From: Acidiphilium iwatense
GTDB lineage: Bacteria > Pseudomonadota > Alphaproteobacteria > Acetobacterales > Acetobacteraceae
Direction: 5' to 3'
Length of the DNA stretch: 64,000 nt
Assembly: GCF_021556475.1 (NCBI RefSeq)
Contig: NZ_JAKGBZ010000013.1
Coordinates: forward strand, 36,574 to 100,573
The notes under the pieces are model-generated. The model was not told the DNA's origin, did no database searches, and saw only the letters and a program-made list of their open reading frames with translations. Numbering within the stretch: the first letter of the stretch is position 1; the number at the start of each line of letters is the position of its first letter. A program made the translations under genes and the position numbers. Below are positions 27,550 through 35,941 of this stretch, piece after piece.

Positions 27550-29433
27550 ATGAGAGAGACGCGATCGACAGGCCGGCTCAGACCCGTGATCCCGGTACCC
27601 GCACCGGGGATTCCCGGCGTGCACGGGTTGACGACGCTGGTCGCCAGTGTCGTTGTCGTCGCGGCACTTTATCTGGGCCGCGAAGTTCTGATTCCGATAA
27701 CGCTCGCGGTGCTGCTGAGTTTTCTCGTCGCCCCCATCGTTCACGTTCTGCGCTCCTGGCATCTCGGCCGGATCCCCGCGGTGCTGGTCACGATGATTCT
27801 GCTGCTCGGTGTGCTGGCGGGACTTGGTGCGGTCATCGGGACGCAGGTCGCCGGTCTGGTGCAGAATATACCTCAGGAACGGGCGGCGCTGGTCCATAAG
27901 GTGGAAACGCTGCGGACCATGACCGTCGGCAATCTCGGCCGTCTGGTCAAAGGTGCCGGTGACGAACTGAAACGAGACACGCTCGCCAGGCCGAAGAAGC
28001 AGACCGCCGCACCCGCGCAACCGCCGCCGCTGCGGGTTCGCGTCGTGCATCGGCCGATATCCGGGACGCAACTGGCACGGCGAATTGTTCTGCCGACGCT
28101 TGGCCCGCTCGCGCTGGTATTCCTTGTCTTTACCGTAGCGGGCTTCGTTCTGGTCTATCAGGACGATCTGCGCGACCGGCTCATCCGGCTGTTCGGTTCG
28201 CACGATCTTCACCGCACAACCACCGCGCTCGACGATGCCGCACACCGGCTTTCGCGCTATTTCCTGGCGAAGTTCCTGATCAATCTGGGGTCGGGCGTCG
28301 TCGTCGGGGTCGGGCTCGCGGTGATCGGTGTGCCGGGTGCTATTCTGTGGGGCGTGGTCACCATGCTGGCCCGATTCGTTCCCTATATCGGCAGCGTCAT
28401 CGCCGCGGTTCCTCCCGCTCTTCTTGCCGCCGCCATCGCACCGGGCTGGTCGATGGTGATCTGGACGCTCGTGCTGTTCATCGTGACGGAGGCGATCGCC
28501 GGACAGGTCGTCGAGCCGATGGCTTACGGGCACAGTACCGGGCTGTCGCCGATCTCGGTGCTTGTCGCGGCGATTTTCTGGAGTTTCATCTGGGGACCGA
28601 TCGGGTTGCTGCTCTCGACACCGCTGACGCTCTGCGGCGTCGTGCTCGGCCAGCATTTCAAGCGGCTTGAATTTTTTGCCGTTATTTTCGGCAACCAGCC
28701 GGCGTTGACCGCGGTCGAATCGTTCTATCAGCGCGCTCTCGCCGGCGACCCGGACGATGTGGCGGACCAGGCGGAGATCGTGCTGCGCGATCGCCTGCTC
28801 GGCGAGTATTACGATGAGGTGGTGCTGCCGGCGCTGCGCTTCGCGGCGGCGGATGCCGACCGGGGCGTTCTCTATCCGGGTCAGATCGAGCGGGTGGAGG
28901 CGACGATTCACGAACTGATGACAGTGCTCGACGAGCGCGACGAGATTGCCGCAATGCTGCATCGCGTCGATTTCGCTTCCCCCTCCGTTCTATGCTTCGC
29001 CGGGCGCGGCCGGCTCGACGAACTGGCGGCTTCGCTGCTCACGCAGTTGCTGCGCTGGCGCGGGATCGGTGCGCGGGTGGTATCGTTCGATGCGGTATCG
29101 CGCAGCCAGATCGCGGCGCTCGATACCACGGGCATCGAGGTCGGCGCGATCTGCACACTGGATGCCGGCACCGCGCCCTCGAGCCTGCGCTATCTCGTGC
29201 GGCGCGTCCACGGTGCGATGCCCGGCGCGTCCCTGGCCGTGGGTTTCTGGACCACGAGCGAGGATTACGAACGCTATGCGAGGTTTCAGGCGGCGATCGA
29301 TGCAGAGTGGTTTCCCACCTCACTGCGGGACGCGGTCGGGATCGTCATGGAATTTTTGGGCCGATCCGAGGAAGACGCGCCGGAAGCGACGATCGATCCG
29401 GCGCCGGTCACGCCCGAGACCGGCCGGTCATGA
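27550..29433 (+). CDS. AI-2E/PerM family transporter with long cytosolic C-terminal domain
   Basis: A 627-residue protein. Residues 25-390 contain about eight hydrophobic segments with the AI-2E (PerM/UPF0118) motifs YQDDLRDRLIRLFG, GVPGAILWGVVTMLARFVPYIG and LSTPLTLCG. Residues 395-627 are a soluble tail with a Rossmann-like stretch (VLCFAGRGRLDELAASLLTQ, then a second half with IGAICTLDAG) reminiscent of B12-binding-fold regulatory domains but without the DxHxxG cobalamin motif. ATG 27550 has AGGA upstream. Its stop abuts the convergent nnr stop. The transported substrate is unknown. Confidence 0.82.
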   Translation: MRETRSTGRLRPVIPVPAPGIPGVHGLTTLVASVVVVAALYLGREVLIPITLAVLLSFLVAPIVHVLRSWHLGRIPAVLVTMILLLGVLAGLGAVIGTQVAGLVQNIPQERAALVHKVETLRTMTVGNLGRLVKGAGDELKRDTLARPKKQTAAPAQPPPLRVRVVHRPISGTQLARRIVLPTLGPLALVFLVFTVAGFVLVYQDDLRDRLIRLFGSHDLHRTTTALDDAAHRLSRYFLAKFLINLGSGVVVGVGLAVIGVPGAILWGVVTMLARFVPYIGSVIAAVPPALLAAAIAPGWSMVIWTLVLFIVTEAIAGQVVEPMAYGHSTGLSPISVLVAAIFWSFIWGPIGLLLSTPLTLCGVVLGQHFKRLEFFAVIFGNQPALTAVESFYQRALAGDPDDVADQAEIVLRDRLLGEYYDEVVLPALRFAAADADRGVLYPGQIERVEATIHELMTVLDERDEIAAMLHRVDFASPSVLCFAGRGRLDELAASLLTQLLRWRGIGARVVSFDAVSRSQIAALDTTGIEVGAICTLDAGTAPSSLRYLVRRVHGAMPGASLAVGFWTTSEDYERYARFQAAIDAEWFPTSLRDAVGIVMEFLGRSEEDAPEATIDPAPVTPETGRS

Positions 29434-30840
29434 CGAGCGGCGCTCGGCCAATGCTTTGATCGTCTCCGGCAGGGCGTTTGCCAGATCCTCGGCGATCAGG
29501 CCGGGGCCGATCCGCCGCGCCGCTTCGCCATGCAGCCAGACTGCGGCACATGCCGCCTCGAAGGGATTCATTTTCCGGGTGAGCAGCCCGGCGATGATGC
29601 CGGCCAGCGTATCGCCGCAGCCGGCGGTGGCGAGGGTGGGCGGCGCGTTGTCGTTGATCGCGGCGCGGCCGTCCGGTGCGGCGATGACGGTATCGGCGCC
29701 TTTAAGGACGACGACGGTATCGGTTCGGGCGGCGGCGGCGCGGGCGGCCGATAGCTTGTCGCCGTCGATGCCTGGGAAAATCCGGGCGAATTCGCCTTCA
29801 TGCGGGGTGATCGCCGAAACCCCGCGCAGGCGCTCGGGCGCATCGGCGCAGGCGGTGAGCGCGTCGGCGTCGGCGACGATGGCGCGGCCGGCGGCGATCA
29901 GCGCGTCGAGCGCGGCGCCCGCGCGCTCGACGCCGAGGCCGGGGCCGCAAAGCCAGACGCGGCGGCGCGTGTCGGCGATGAGATCGGACAATCGGTCGGT
30001 GCGGACGATCAGGCCGGGCGGTGCGCCGGCAATGGCTTGTTCCGCCGAGAGCGTTACCAGCCCGGCACCGGCGCGGAGGGCGGCATTGGCGGCGAGGATT
30101 GCCGCTCCGGGCATCGCGCCCGCGAGGATGGTCAGATGGCCGCGATCGTATTTATGGCCGGCTTCCGCGATGCCGGGCAGGCGCCATAGACCGGGTGCGT
30201 TGCGCCAGAGGGTTGGGGCGATACGGGCGATCGCGCCGGCGGGCATGCCGATATCGGCGCAGACGACCTCGCCGCACCGGGCGCGGCCCGGATAGAGCAG
30301 ATGGCCGGGTTTGCGCGCGACGAAGGTGACGGTGAGGGCGGCTCGCGGCGCGAAACCCCGGATTGCGCCGGTGGCGCCGTCCACCCCACTCGGCATGTCG
30401 ATCGCGACGAGGGTTCCGGCCGTGGCGAGTTGTTCGGCGATATCCGGCGCGATTTCGCGGGCGAGGCCGGAGCCGAACACCGCGTCGATCACGAGATCGG
30501 CGGCGCGGATGCGATCGGTTTCGGGCGATACGAGGAGGCCGTCCCAGCGTGCGGCGGCGATGGCGGCGTCCGACCCCGCGCGTGGGCGCGCGATGGGGGC
30601 GACGGCGACCGGCCAGCCGCGCTCGGCGAGCAGGCGGGCGGCGACATAGCCGTCGCCGCCGTTATTGCCCGGCCCTGCGAGCACCAGGACCCGGCACGGC
30701 GGGTAGCGGCGGAGGATCGCACGGGTGACGGCTCGCCCGGCATTCTCCATCAGATCGAGCGACGCGGTGCCGCGATTCGGGGCGGCGGCGTCGATCGCGG
30801 CCATCTCGCGCGGGGTGAAGAGCGGTTCCATACAATCCAT
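29428..30840 (-). CDS. nnr: Bifunctional NAD(P)H-hydrate epimerase / ADP-dependent dehydratase
   Basis: A 470-residue metabolite-repair enzyme. The N-terminal epimerase domain (YjeF-N) has LVLAGPGNNGGDGYVAARLL and IDMPSGVD. The C-terminal kinase-like dehydratase (YjeF-C/CARKD) has LAGAMPGAAILAANAALRAGAG, TPHEGEFAR and ATAGCGDTLAGIIAGLL. It repairs hydrated NAD(P)H. The start may be ATG 30840 or 30831. It is divergent from the small membrane protein and its 3' end abuts the AI-2E transporter gene. Confidence 0.95.
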   Translation of the reverse strand: MDCMEPLFTPREMAAIDAAAPNRGTASLDLMENAGRAVTRAILRRYPPCRVLVLAGPGNNGGDGYVAARLLAERGWPVAVAPIARPRAGSDAAIAAARWDGLLVSPETDRIRAADLVIDAVFGSGLAREIAPDIAEQLATAGTLVAIDMPSGVDGATGAIRGFAPRAALTVTFVARKPGHLLYPGRARCGEVVCADIGMPAGAIARIAPTLWRNAPGLWRLPGIAEAGHKYDRGHLTILAGAMPGAAILAANAALRAGAGLVTLSAEQAIAGAPPGLIVRTDRLSDLIADTRRRVWLCGPGLGVERAGAALDALIAAGRAIVADADALTACADAPERLRGVSAITPHEGEFARIFPGIDGDKLSAARAAAARTDTVVVLKGADTVIAAPDGRAAINDNAPPTLATAGCGDTLAGIIAGLLTRKMNPFEAACAAVWLHGEAARRIGPGLIAEDLANALPETIKALAERRSS

Positions 30841-30907
30841 GTGGGACGGGAGGAGCGGGATTTGCTATGAGGCAGGCGAAAATCGAATTCTTTTAGGCGG
30901 TTCAGTC

Positions 30908-31345
30908 TTGTCGTTCATCGGTATTTCGACTCTGCTCGCCATTCATCTTGCCGGCGCGGCGCTATGGATCGGGTTGTTGGCCGGGATTTTGCTCCTTCCG
31001 CGCAACGAGGCGGGGTTCGGCGCGCGCGCGGAACGGTTGCTGCGCGGCGGCGTGCTCGCGATGCCGGTGACGCTCGCCTCCGGCTGGGCACTCGCTTTCC
31101 TGGCCGACGGATCGCCGGGCCTCTGGCCCTGGGCGGTCGATGCGATGCAGGCCGCGGGGATCGCGATGGGTGTGGTGCTTCTGATCGCGGCCTTTGGAGA
31201 GCCGGTGCTGCTGCGCGCCGCCGAAGTCTCGCGCGATCGTGACAGAGAGACGACAGAGACGCGGCGGCTTGTCCGCCTGATCGCGATCGATCTGCTGCTC
31301 GGCTTTGTCATCATTGGTTTCGCGGTGATCGGACGGTATGGCTGA
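30908..31345 (+). CDS. Small four-helix integral membrane protein, unknown function
   Basis: A 145-residue protein with four predicted membrane helices: LLAIHLAGAALWIGLLAGIL, VLAMPVTLASGWALAFLA, AGIAMGVVLLIAAFGEPVLL and LIAIDLLLGFVIIGFAVIG. A His in the first helix and the layout recall CopD/DUF2214-like families, but I cannot assign it. I chose TTG 30908 because AGGCGG precedes it by 8 bases; an in-frame ATG at 30839 would overlap nnr. It is alone on its strand and followed by the 31.4-31.9 kb RNA-gene region. Confidence 0.6.
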   Translation: MSFIGISTLLAIHLAGAALWIGLLAGILLLPRNEAGFGARAERLLRGGVLAMPVTLASGWALAFLADGSPGLWPWAVDAMQAAGIAMGVVLLIAAFGEPVLLRAAEVSRDRDRETTETRRLVRLIAIDLLLGFVIIGFAVIGRYG

Positions 31346-31431
31346 CCGAAAATGTATCATAAATAAGCATGACCGTCGCGGCACGTAATACATTTTTTCT
31401 TTCAAAACCCCATATACGACACGAAAGGGTC

Positions 31432-31460
31432 TTGCTTGGGAAACGATTATCCGTCATTTA
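31432..31460 (+). promoter_or_regulatory. Candidate promoter for the sRNA candidate
   Basis: TTGCTT (31432-31437) and CATTTA (31455-31460) are separated by 17 bases, giving a plausible sigma-70-like promoter in a non-coding gap. Initiation would fall near 31467. The -10 match is modest. Confidence 0.35.
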
Positions 31461-31466
31461 ACGATC

Positions 31467-31583
31467 GTGGCGCTTTGAGGGATCGGCAAGTCGAGACTGA
31501 ACAGTGCCAGCCGCCAAGTTTAGGGAGCCTCTTCAGATTGCATCGCAATGATGCCGGCCGGCCCAAAAACCGGCCGTTTTTTT
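31467..31583 (+). ncRNA. Candidate small RNA ending in a strong terminator
   Basis: About 115 bases with no protein frame lie between a plausible promoter and an excellent intrinsic terminator. A local hairpin CGATC...GATCG occurs near the 5' end (about 31462-31485). The terminator is much stronger and farther away than needed for the gene ending at 31345. I could not match it to 6S, SRP or RNase P RNA. It converges with the tmRNA gene. Alternatively this is just a long 3' UTR of the membrane-protein gene. Confidence 0.35.
31555..31583 (+). terminator. Intrinsic terminator
   Basis: A perfect 7-base GC stem (CGGCCGG at 31555-31561, CCGGCCG at 31570-31576) with an 8-base loop is followed by seven T. 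It ends plus-strand transcription just before the 3' end of the oppositely oriented tmRNA. Confidence 0.85.
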
Positions 31584-31589
31584 ATGCCT

Positions 31590-31886
31590 GAAAGGCTGCC
31601 CGGTGAAAGCGGGGGGCTTCTGTTGCCCGGTGCCCCCCCAACCGCGCTTATCGCTTACGCAGCGATAGCGAGCGCCTCGAAGTTATCGTTGGCACTTGTG
31701 ATACGGCCCGATGACGGCGGAACCATGCCGAGCGAAAGATGGGTCTTTACCGCGCGTGTCGAGCCTGTTTCGCCCCCGTATTCTGCTGGTTTCAGCAGAG
31801 TTTGGTGGAGGCGCCGGGTACTGCCCCCGGGTCCACAACGCTTATTCCACGCACCGTTTATCGCCGTAGTCGGTTGCCCGACACCC
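31590..31886 (-). ncRNA. ssrA: Two-piece (permuted) alphaproteobacterial tmRNA
   Basis: On the minus strand an acceptor piece (about 31886-31803) ends in CGCCTCCACCA and has the T-arm CCGGG-GGCAGTA-CCCGG. It is followed after about 25 bases by the coding piece starting GGGGGCGAAACAGGCTCGAC at 31777. GGGGGCG pairs with CGCCTCC to form the tRNA-like acceptor stem, so the gene is circularly permuted, as in Alphaproteobacteria (Rfam alpha_tmRNA). The tag frame 31693-31655 encodes ANDNFEALAIAA and a TAA stop, closely like the Caulobacter ANDNF tag. It rescues stalled ribosomes with SmpB. The 3' end of the coding piece (about 31590) is approximate. Confidence 0.93.
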
Positions 31887-31888
31887 CG

Positions 31889-31894
31889 TATATA
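31889..31894 (-). promoter_or_regulatory. tmRNA promoter -10 element
   Basis: TATATA on the minus strand, with initiation expected near 31886, just ahead of the acceptor piece. A -35 hexamer 17 bases upstream (TTTCGC) is weak. The region is shared with the divergent thyX, whose ATG is at 31929. Confidence 0.55.
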
Positions 31895-31928
31895 GGTGAT
31901 AGCATCGCGCGGCGAAAGGGACCTCTCC

Positions 31929-32849
31929 ATGCAGCTTTCCGATTCCGACCAGGCCGAGATCGACACGGCGCGAGGCCAGAGCGCTTCGACCCGGCGTGCT
32001 ACCGTGCCGGCGCTGGAAGCCATGCTGTTCGCGCCGATCCCGGTGCTCGACCACGGCTTCGTCCGGGCGATCGACTATATGGGCGACGATACGGCGGTGG
32101 TGCAGGCGGCGCGGGTTTCATACGGCCGCGGCACGCGCAAGGTGAGCGAGGATGAGGGGCTGATCCGCTACCTGATGCGGCACCGGCATTCCACGCCGTT
32201 CGAGATGTGCGAAATCAAGTTCCACGTGAAGCTGCCGATTTTCGTGGCACGGCAATGGATCAGGCATCGCACCGCCAACGTGAACGAGTATTCCGCGCGT
32301 TATTCGGTGATGGATCGGGAGTTTTATGTCCCCGCCCCCGAACATCTCGCGGCGCAGTCGGCCAGCAACCGCCAGGGCCGGGGCGCGGTGCTCGCGGGCG
32401 ATGAGGCTGCCGAGGTGCTGTCGCTGCTGCGCGAGGATGCGGAGCGGAATTATACTCATTACGAGCACATGTTGAACGAGGGCGAGGCCGATCCGGCACG
32501 GCGCGGGCTGGCGCGGGAGCTGGCGCGGATGAACCTCACCCTCAACACCTATACCCAGTGGTACTGGAAGACCGATCTGCATAATCTTTTTCATTTCCTA
32601 TCATTGCGGGCCGATCCTCATGCGCAATATGAAATCCGCGCCTATGCCGAGGCGATGATGGATATGGTGCGCGCCTGGGTGCCGGCCTGTTTTCGGGCTT
32701 TCGAGGAGTATCGGTTGGGGGCGGCCAGTTTTTCGGCGTCGATGCTCGCCGTGCTGCGCCGGATGCTGGCCGGCGAGGCGGTGGAGCAGCCTGGATCGGG
32801 GCTTTCCAAGCGCGAATGGGCCGAAATGATGGCAGTGCTGGGCCGCTGA
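31929..32849 (+). CDS. thyX: FAD-dependent thymidylate synthase
   Basis: A 306-residue flavin enzyme converting dUMP to dTMP with methylene-THF and NAD(P)H. The ThyX signature RHR(x5)NEYSAR begins at about residue 112 in [19 protein letters not shown], and [21 protein letters not shown] precedes it. It is longer than the minimal ThyX (about 220-250) but like other alphaproteobacterial versions (about 300). ATG 31929 lies just after the tmRNA promoter, which is divergent. No thyA is visible in the window. Confidence 0.96.
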   Translation: MQLSDSDQAEIDTARGQSASTRRATVPALEAMLFAPIPVLDHGFVRAIDYMGDDTAVVQAARVSYGRGTRKVSEDEGLIRYLMRHRHSTPFEMCEIKFHVKLPIFVARQWIRHRTANVNEYSARYSVMDREFYVPAPEHLAAQSASNRQGRGAVLAGDEAAEVLSLLREDAERNYTHYEHMLNEGEADPARRGLARELARMNLTLNTYTQWYWKTDLHNLFHFLSLRADPHAQYEIRAYAEAMMDMVRAWVPACFRAFEEYRLGAASFSASMLAVLRRMLAGEAVEQPGSGLSKREWAEMMAVLGR

Positions 32850-32978
32850 CGTTGCGCATGGCATCTCGGGGCATAGCAAGGATGTGATCGTTTCCTGTCG
32901 CATACTTAGCCAAAATCGGAATATGATGGATGCGGGGATATGTCGCGGCCTCGAAGGGCTGCGTGCTGGAGTGTGGGA

Positions 32979-34205
32979 ATGAACAGGGATCATCCGTTTA
33001 TCGCGCAATGCGACAAGGCCTTGGCCGATATCCGCGCCGCCGGGCGCTATCGCCGGTTCGTGGCGCTGGAGAAGCTGGCCGACCGCTTCCCGTATTACCG
33101 CGTCACCATGGACGGCAAGACCGAGGATATCCTGGTCTGGTCGTCGAACGACTATCTCGCGATGGGCACCGATCCCGAGGTGATCGAGGCCTCGATCGCG
33201 GCGGCGCGCACCATGGGCGCGGGCGCGGGCGGGACGCGCAATATCGCCGGATCGTCGCCGATTCATGTGGCTCTGGAGGCGGAACTCGCCGCGCTGCACG
33301 GCAAGGATGCGGCGCTGCTGTTCACCTCGGGCTACGTGTCGAATCAAGCCACGCTCAGCGCGATCCTGAATTCGCTGCCGGACTGGCACGTATTTTCCGA
33401 CGCGCAGAACCACAATTCGATGATCGTCGGCATCAAGGGCGGCCGCCCGGCCAAGGTGCATGTGTTCAGGCACAACGATCCGGCCGATCTGGAGCGGCTG
33501 CTCGCGGCGGCGCCCGGGGACGCACCGAAGATGATCGCGTTCGAGAGCGTGTATTCGATGGACGGCGATATCGCGCCGATCGGGGCGATCTGCGATCTGG
33601 CTGATAAATACAACGCCATCACCTATCTCGATGAGGTTCATGCCGTCGGCATGTACGGCCCGCACGGGGGCGGGGTGTCGGAACGGGATGGCGTGGCCGG
33701 GCGCCTGACCATCATAGAGGGGACGCTGGCCAAGGCCTATGGCTGCCATGGCGGCTATGTGGCGGGCGATGCCAGCGTGATCGACTATATCCGTTCGACG
33801 GCGGCCGGGTTCATTTTCACTACCGCCCTGCCGCCGCCCACGGTCGCAGCGGCGCTTGCCTCGATCCGCCGGCTCAAGGCGGACGATGCGCGCCGCGCCG
33901 TGCTGTTCGAGCGGGCGAGCCTGCTCAAGCGAAAATTCGATGCCGCCGGACTGCCGCGCCTGCATAGCGAGAGCCATATCGTGCCGCTGATGATCGGCAA
34001 CGCCGCGCGGGCCACCGAGGTTTCGATGCGGCTGATCCGCGAGTTCGGCATGTATGCCACGCCGATCAATTACCCGACCGTGCCGGCCGGCACCGAGCGG
34101 CTGCGCTTCACGCCGGGACCGAAGCACACCGAGGCGATGATGGACGATCTGGTGGTTGCCTTGCGGCGTATCCTGTCGGGCGAGAGCGCCGTCGTCGCGG
34201 CTTGA
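32979..34205 (+). CDS. hemA: 5-aminolevulinate synthase
   Basis: A 408-residue PLP enzyme condensing glycine with succinyl-CoA, the Shemin entry to heme typical of Alphaproteobacteria. Motifs are [59 protein letters not shown], and PLP-Lys K252 in [16 protein letters not shown] 32979 gives [12 protein letters not shown]. It is separated from thyX by about 130 bases and followed by tRNA-Thr. Confidence 0.97.
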   Translation: MNRDHPFIAQCDKALADIRAAGRYRRFVALEKLADRFPYYRVTMDGKTEDILVWSSNDYLAMGTDPEVIEASIAAARTMGAGAGGTRNIAGSSPIHVALEAELAALHGKDAALLFTSGYVSNQATLSAILNSLPDWHVFSDAQNHNSMIVGIKGGRPAKVHVFRHNDPADLERLLAAAPGDAPKMIAFESVYSMDGDIAPIGAICDLADKYNAITYLDEVHAVGMYGPHGGGVSERDGVAGRLTIIEGTLAKAYGCHGGYVAGDASVIDYIRSTAAGFIFTTALPPPTVAAALASIRRLKADDARRAVLFERASLLKRKFDAAGLPRLHSESHIVPLMIGNAARATEVSMRLIREFGMYATPINYPTVPAGTERLRFTPGPKHTEAMMDDLVVALRRILSGESAVVAA

Positions 34206-34252
34206 GCATTGTCTTGCGAGGGCGGCGGCGGCTCGCTATAGCGGTGCCGGTC

Positions 34253-34327
<75 letters not shown>

Positions 34328-34352
34328 TCTCCCAAAGGTGTGGCGCGAAACT

Positions 34353-34802
34353 CTACCGAGGGTGGTCAGTGCGCCGGAGCAGACCAAGGGTTTGGCCATC
34401 CATTCCCCCGCCGAACCATCGGACCAGGTTCTGCCGGTACGGATTTTGTTCGTCCGCGGCGGCGAGCGCGAAAAGCGTCATCGACGAATGGAATTTCATG
34501 TCGTCGGGCGAACCGAAGATTGCATGGAGCGAGTGTTCTTCGGCCATGAGCACGATCCGGGCGCAATGATCCAGCCGCGGTCCAAGCAGCGCATGGGCGA
34601 GATAGGCACGTGCCTCGTCGAGCGAGGACAGGCCGTAATATTCGGCCGCCGGCGAACGGCCCAGTCCGCGCAGTTGCGGAAAGATGAACCACATCCAGTG
34701 GGTTCGCTTTCGGCCGGCCTGCAATTCGGCGAGCACCGCGCCGAAGACGGATTCCTGCACCCGCAGGAAACGCCCCAGGTCGAACGGATCGGAATCGGCC
34801 AC
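34353..34802 (-). CDS. DUF1810 family protein
   Basis: A 149-residue protein with the DUF1810 pattern: DPFDLGRFLRVQESVFGAVL, GRKRTHWMWFIFPQL, SSLDEARAYLAH and DDMKFHSSMTLFA. The family is widespread and uncharacterised. It is convergent with the tRNA and its 5' side faces the 3' end of cbbR. There is no evidence that it belongs to the cbb island. Confidence 0.9.
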   Translation of the reverse strand: MADSDPFDLGRFLRVQESVFGAVLAELQAGRKRTHWMWFIFPQLRGLGRSPAAEYYGLSSLDEARAYLAHALLGPRLDHCARIVLMAEEHSLHAIFGSPDDMKFHSSMTLFALAAADEQNPYRQNLVRWFGGGMDGQTLGLLRRTDHPR

Positions 34803-34839
34803 GTCATGCCTTTCAGCGCCCGATCAAGCGGGCACTATT

Positions 34840-35778
34840 TTAACGCCGAGCGCGGGAGCGTTGGGCGGGTTTCGAACCCGGAAGATAGCTTTTCCCTTGC
34901 TTGGTCAAAAACGTGCGGAGCAGGCGGGCGGCTGGCGACAATGTCCGGTCCGCGGCATAGACGACATGCCATTGCCGCACGATCGGCAGGCCGATCACAT
35001 CCAGCACCGCGAGGCGGTTTGTCTCCAACTCCATCTCGATCGTGTGGCCGGACAGAAAGGCGATGCCGAGCCCGGCGATGACCGCCTGCTTGATCGTCTC
35101 GTTGCTGCTGATCTGCATATTGATCCTTGGCGTCAGCCGCGCTTCGACGAAAAAACTTTCCATCAGACTGCGCGTGCCGCTGCCGGGTTCCCGGACTAGA
35201 AAAGTCTCGCGGTTCAGATCGCGCGGCGCAATCCGTCGCCGTGCCGTCAGCGCGTGTCCTGACGGAGCGATGATGACGTGCGGATGATCGCCGATCATAT
35301 CCGCCTTGACCGCAAGCTCGTTCGGCGGGCGGCCCATGATCGCCAGATCGAGTTCGTAATGTCGCAATCCCTCGATGATTTCAGCACGGTTGCCGACGAC
35401 AAGTTTCAGCTCAAGCCCCGGATGGGCGGATGCGAAGGCGGACAGGCTGCGCGGTGCGAAGTATTTGGCGGTGCTGATGACGCCGACATTGATGGTGCCG
35501 CGTTCGGCGCCGGCGAGGGCGGCCAGATTGATTTCGCAGCCGCGCAAAGCCGCCTCGATATGGCCGGCAGCGTCGATCACTTCCAGCCCGGCCCTGGTCG
35601 GCTGCATTCCGGTCGCGGTGCGCTGGAGCAGCGGTGCGCCGGCCTGCCGTTGCAGCAACTGAAGCTGCAAAGTCACCGCAGGGGCTGAAAGGTTGAGCGC
35701 ACGAGCCGCAACGGTGACCGAGCCGTGCTGGGCGACGGCGGCGAGCGCGCGCAATTGTTTCAGCGTGACATGTTTCAT
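34840..35778 (-). CDS. cbbR: LysR-type regulator of the Calvin-cycle operon
   Basis: A 312-residue LysR protein with an N-terminal winged helix-turn-helix (TLKQLRALAAVAQHGSVTVAARALNLSAPAV spans residues 5-35) and a periplasmic-binding-protein-like effector domain with FLVREPGSGTR and SNETIKQAVIAGLGIAFLSGH, typical of CbbR. It is divergent from cbbF with 163 bases between the starts, the classic arrangement. CbbR senses metabolites such as RuBP or NADPH and activates cbb genes; that is family knowledge. Confidence 0.92.
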   Translation of the reverse strand: MKHVTLKQLRALAAVAQHGSVTVAARALNLSAPAVTLQLQLLQRQAGAPLLQRTATGMQPTRAGLEVIDAAGHIEAALRGCEINLAALAGAERGTINVGVISTAKYFAPRSLSAFASAHPGLELKLVVGNRAEIIEGLRHYELDLAIMGRPPNELAVKADMIGDHPHVIIAPSGHALTARRRIAPRDLNRETFLVREPGSGTRSLMESFFVEARLTPRINMQISSNETIKQAVIAGLGIAFLSGHTIEMELETNRLAVLDVIGLPIVRQWHVVYAADRTLSPAARLLRTFLTKQGKSYLPGSKPAQRSRARR

Positions 35779-35793
35779 GGTGACGGCTGATTT

Positions 35794-35806
35794 TAAGTTT
35801 TTCTGA
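35794..35806. promoter_or_regulatory. Putative CbbR binding site (TNA-N7-TNA)
   Basis: TAA-GTTTTTC-TGA lies 16 bases upstream of cbbR in the cbbR-cbbF intergenic region and matches the TNA-N7-TNA consensus reported for CbbR targets. Further TNA half sites (TGA, TTA, TAA) occur within the next 40 AT-rich bases, suggesting a multi-site operator reaching toward the cbbF promoter. Confidence 0.5.
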
Positions 35807-35941
35807 ATTAGAGAATAAGATCATTTGACTTTACTGACAATAGAATTCTTGCCACAGTTTCCACGGACCGATGCGCGGGGAAAATCCGTCCGAAAGCGGA
35901 GCCAATGAGCGCCGCAATTCTTGGAGGAGGAGACCGTTTCG

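Noticed and set aside
25744..28962. 1072-residue minus-strand open frame across gabT, cfa and the AI-2E gene
   Set aside because: It covers three well-supported genes in the wrong frame, and its composition (His/Arg/Asp/Gln-rich) is that of an antisense shadow.
31467..31583. Identification of the non-coding stretch as 6S RNA or SRP RNA
   Set aside because: I could not find the expected long bubble-helix of 6S or the SRP domain IV tetraloop motif, so I report only a candidate sRNA.
31655..32023. 122-residue minus-strand open frame ending in ANDNFEALAIAA
   Set aside because: The end is the tmRNA tag, not a protein C-terminus; the rest overlaps tmRNA structure and the thyX start.
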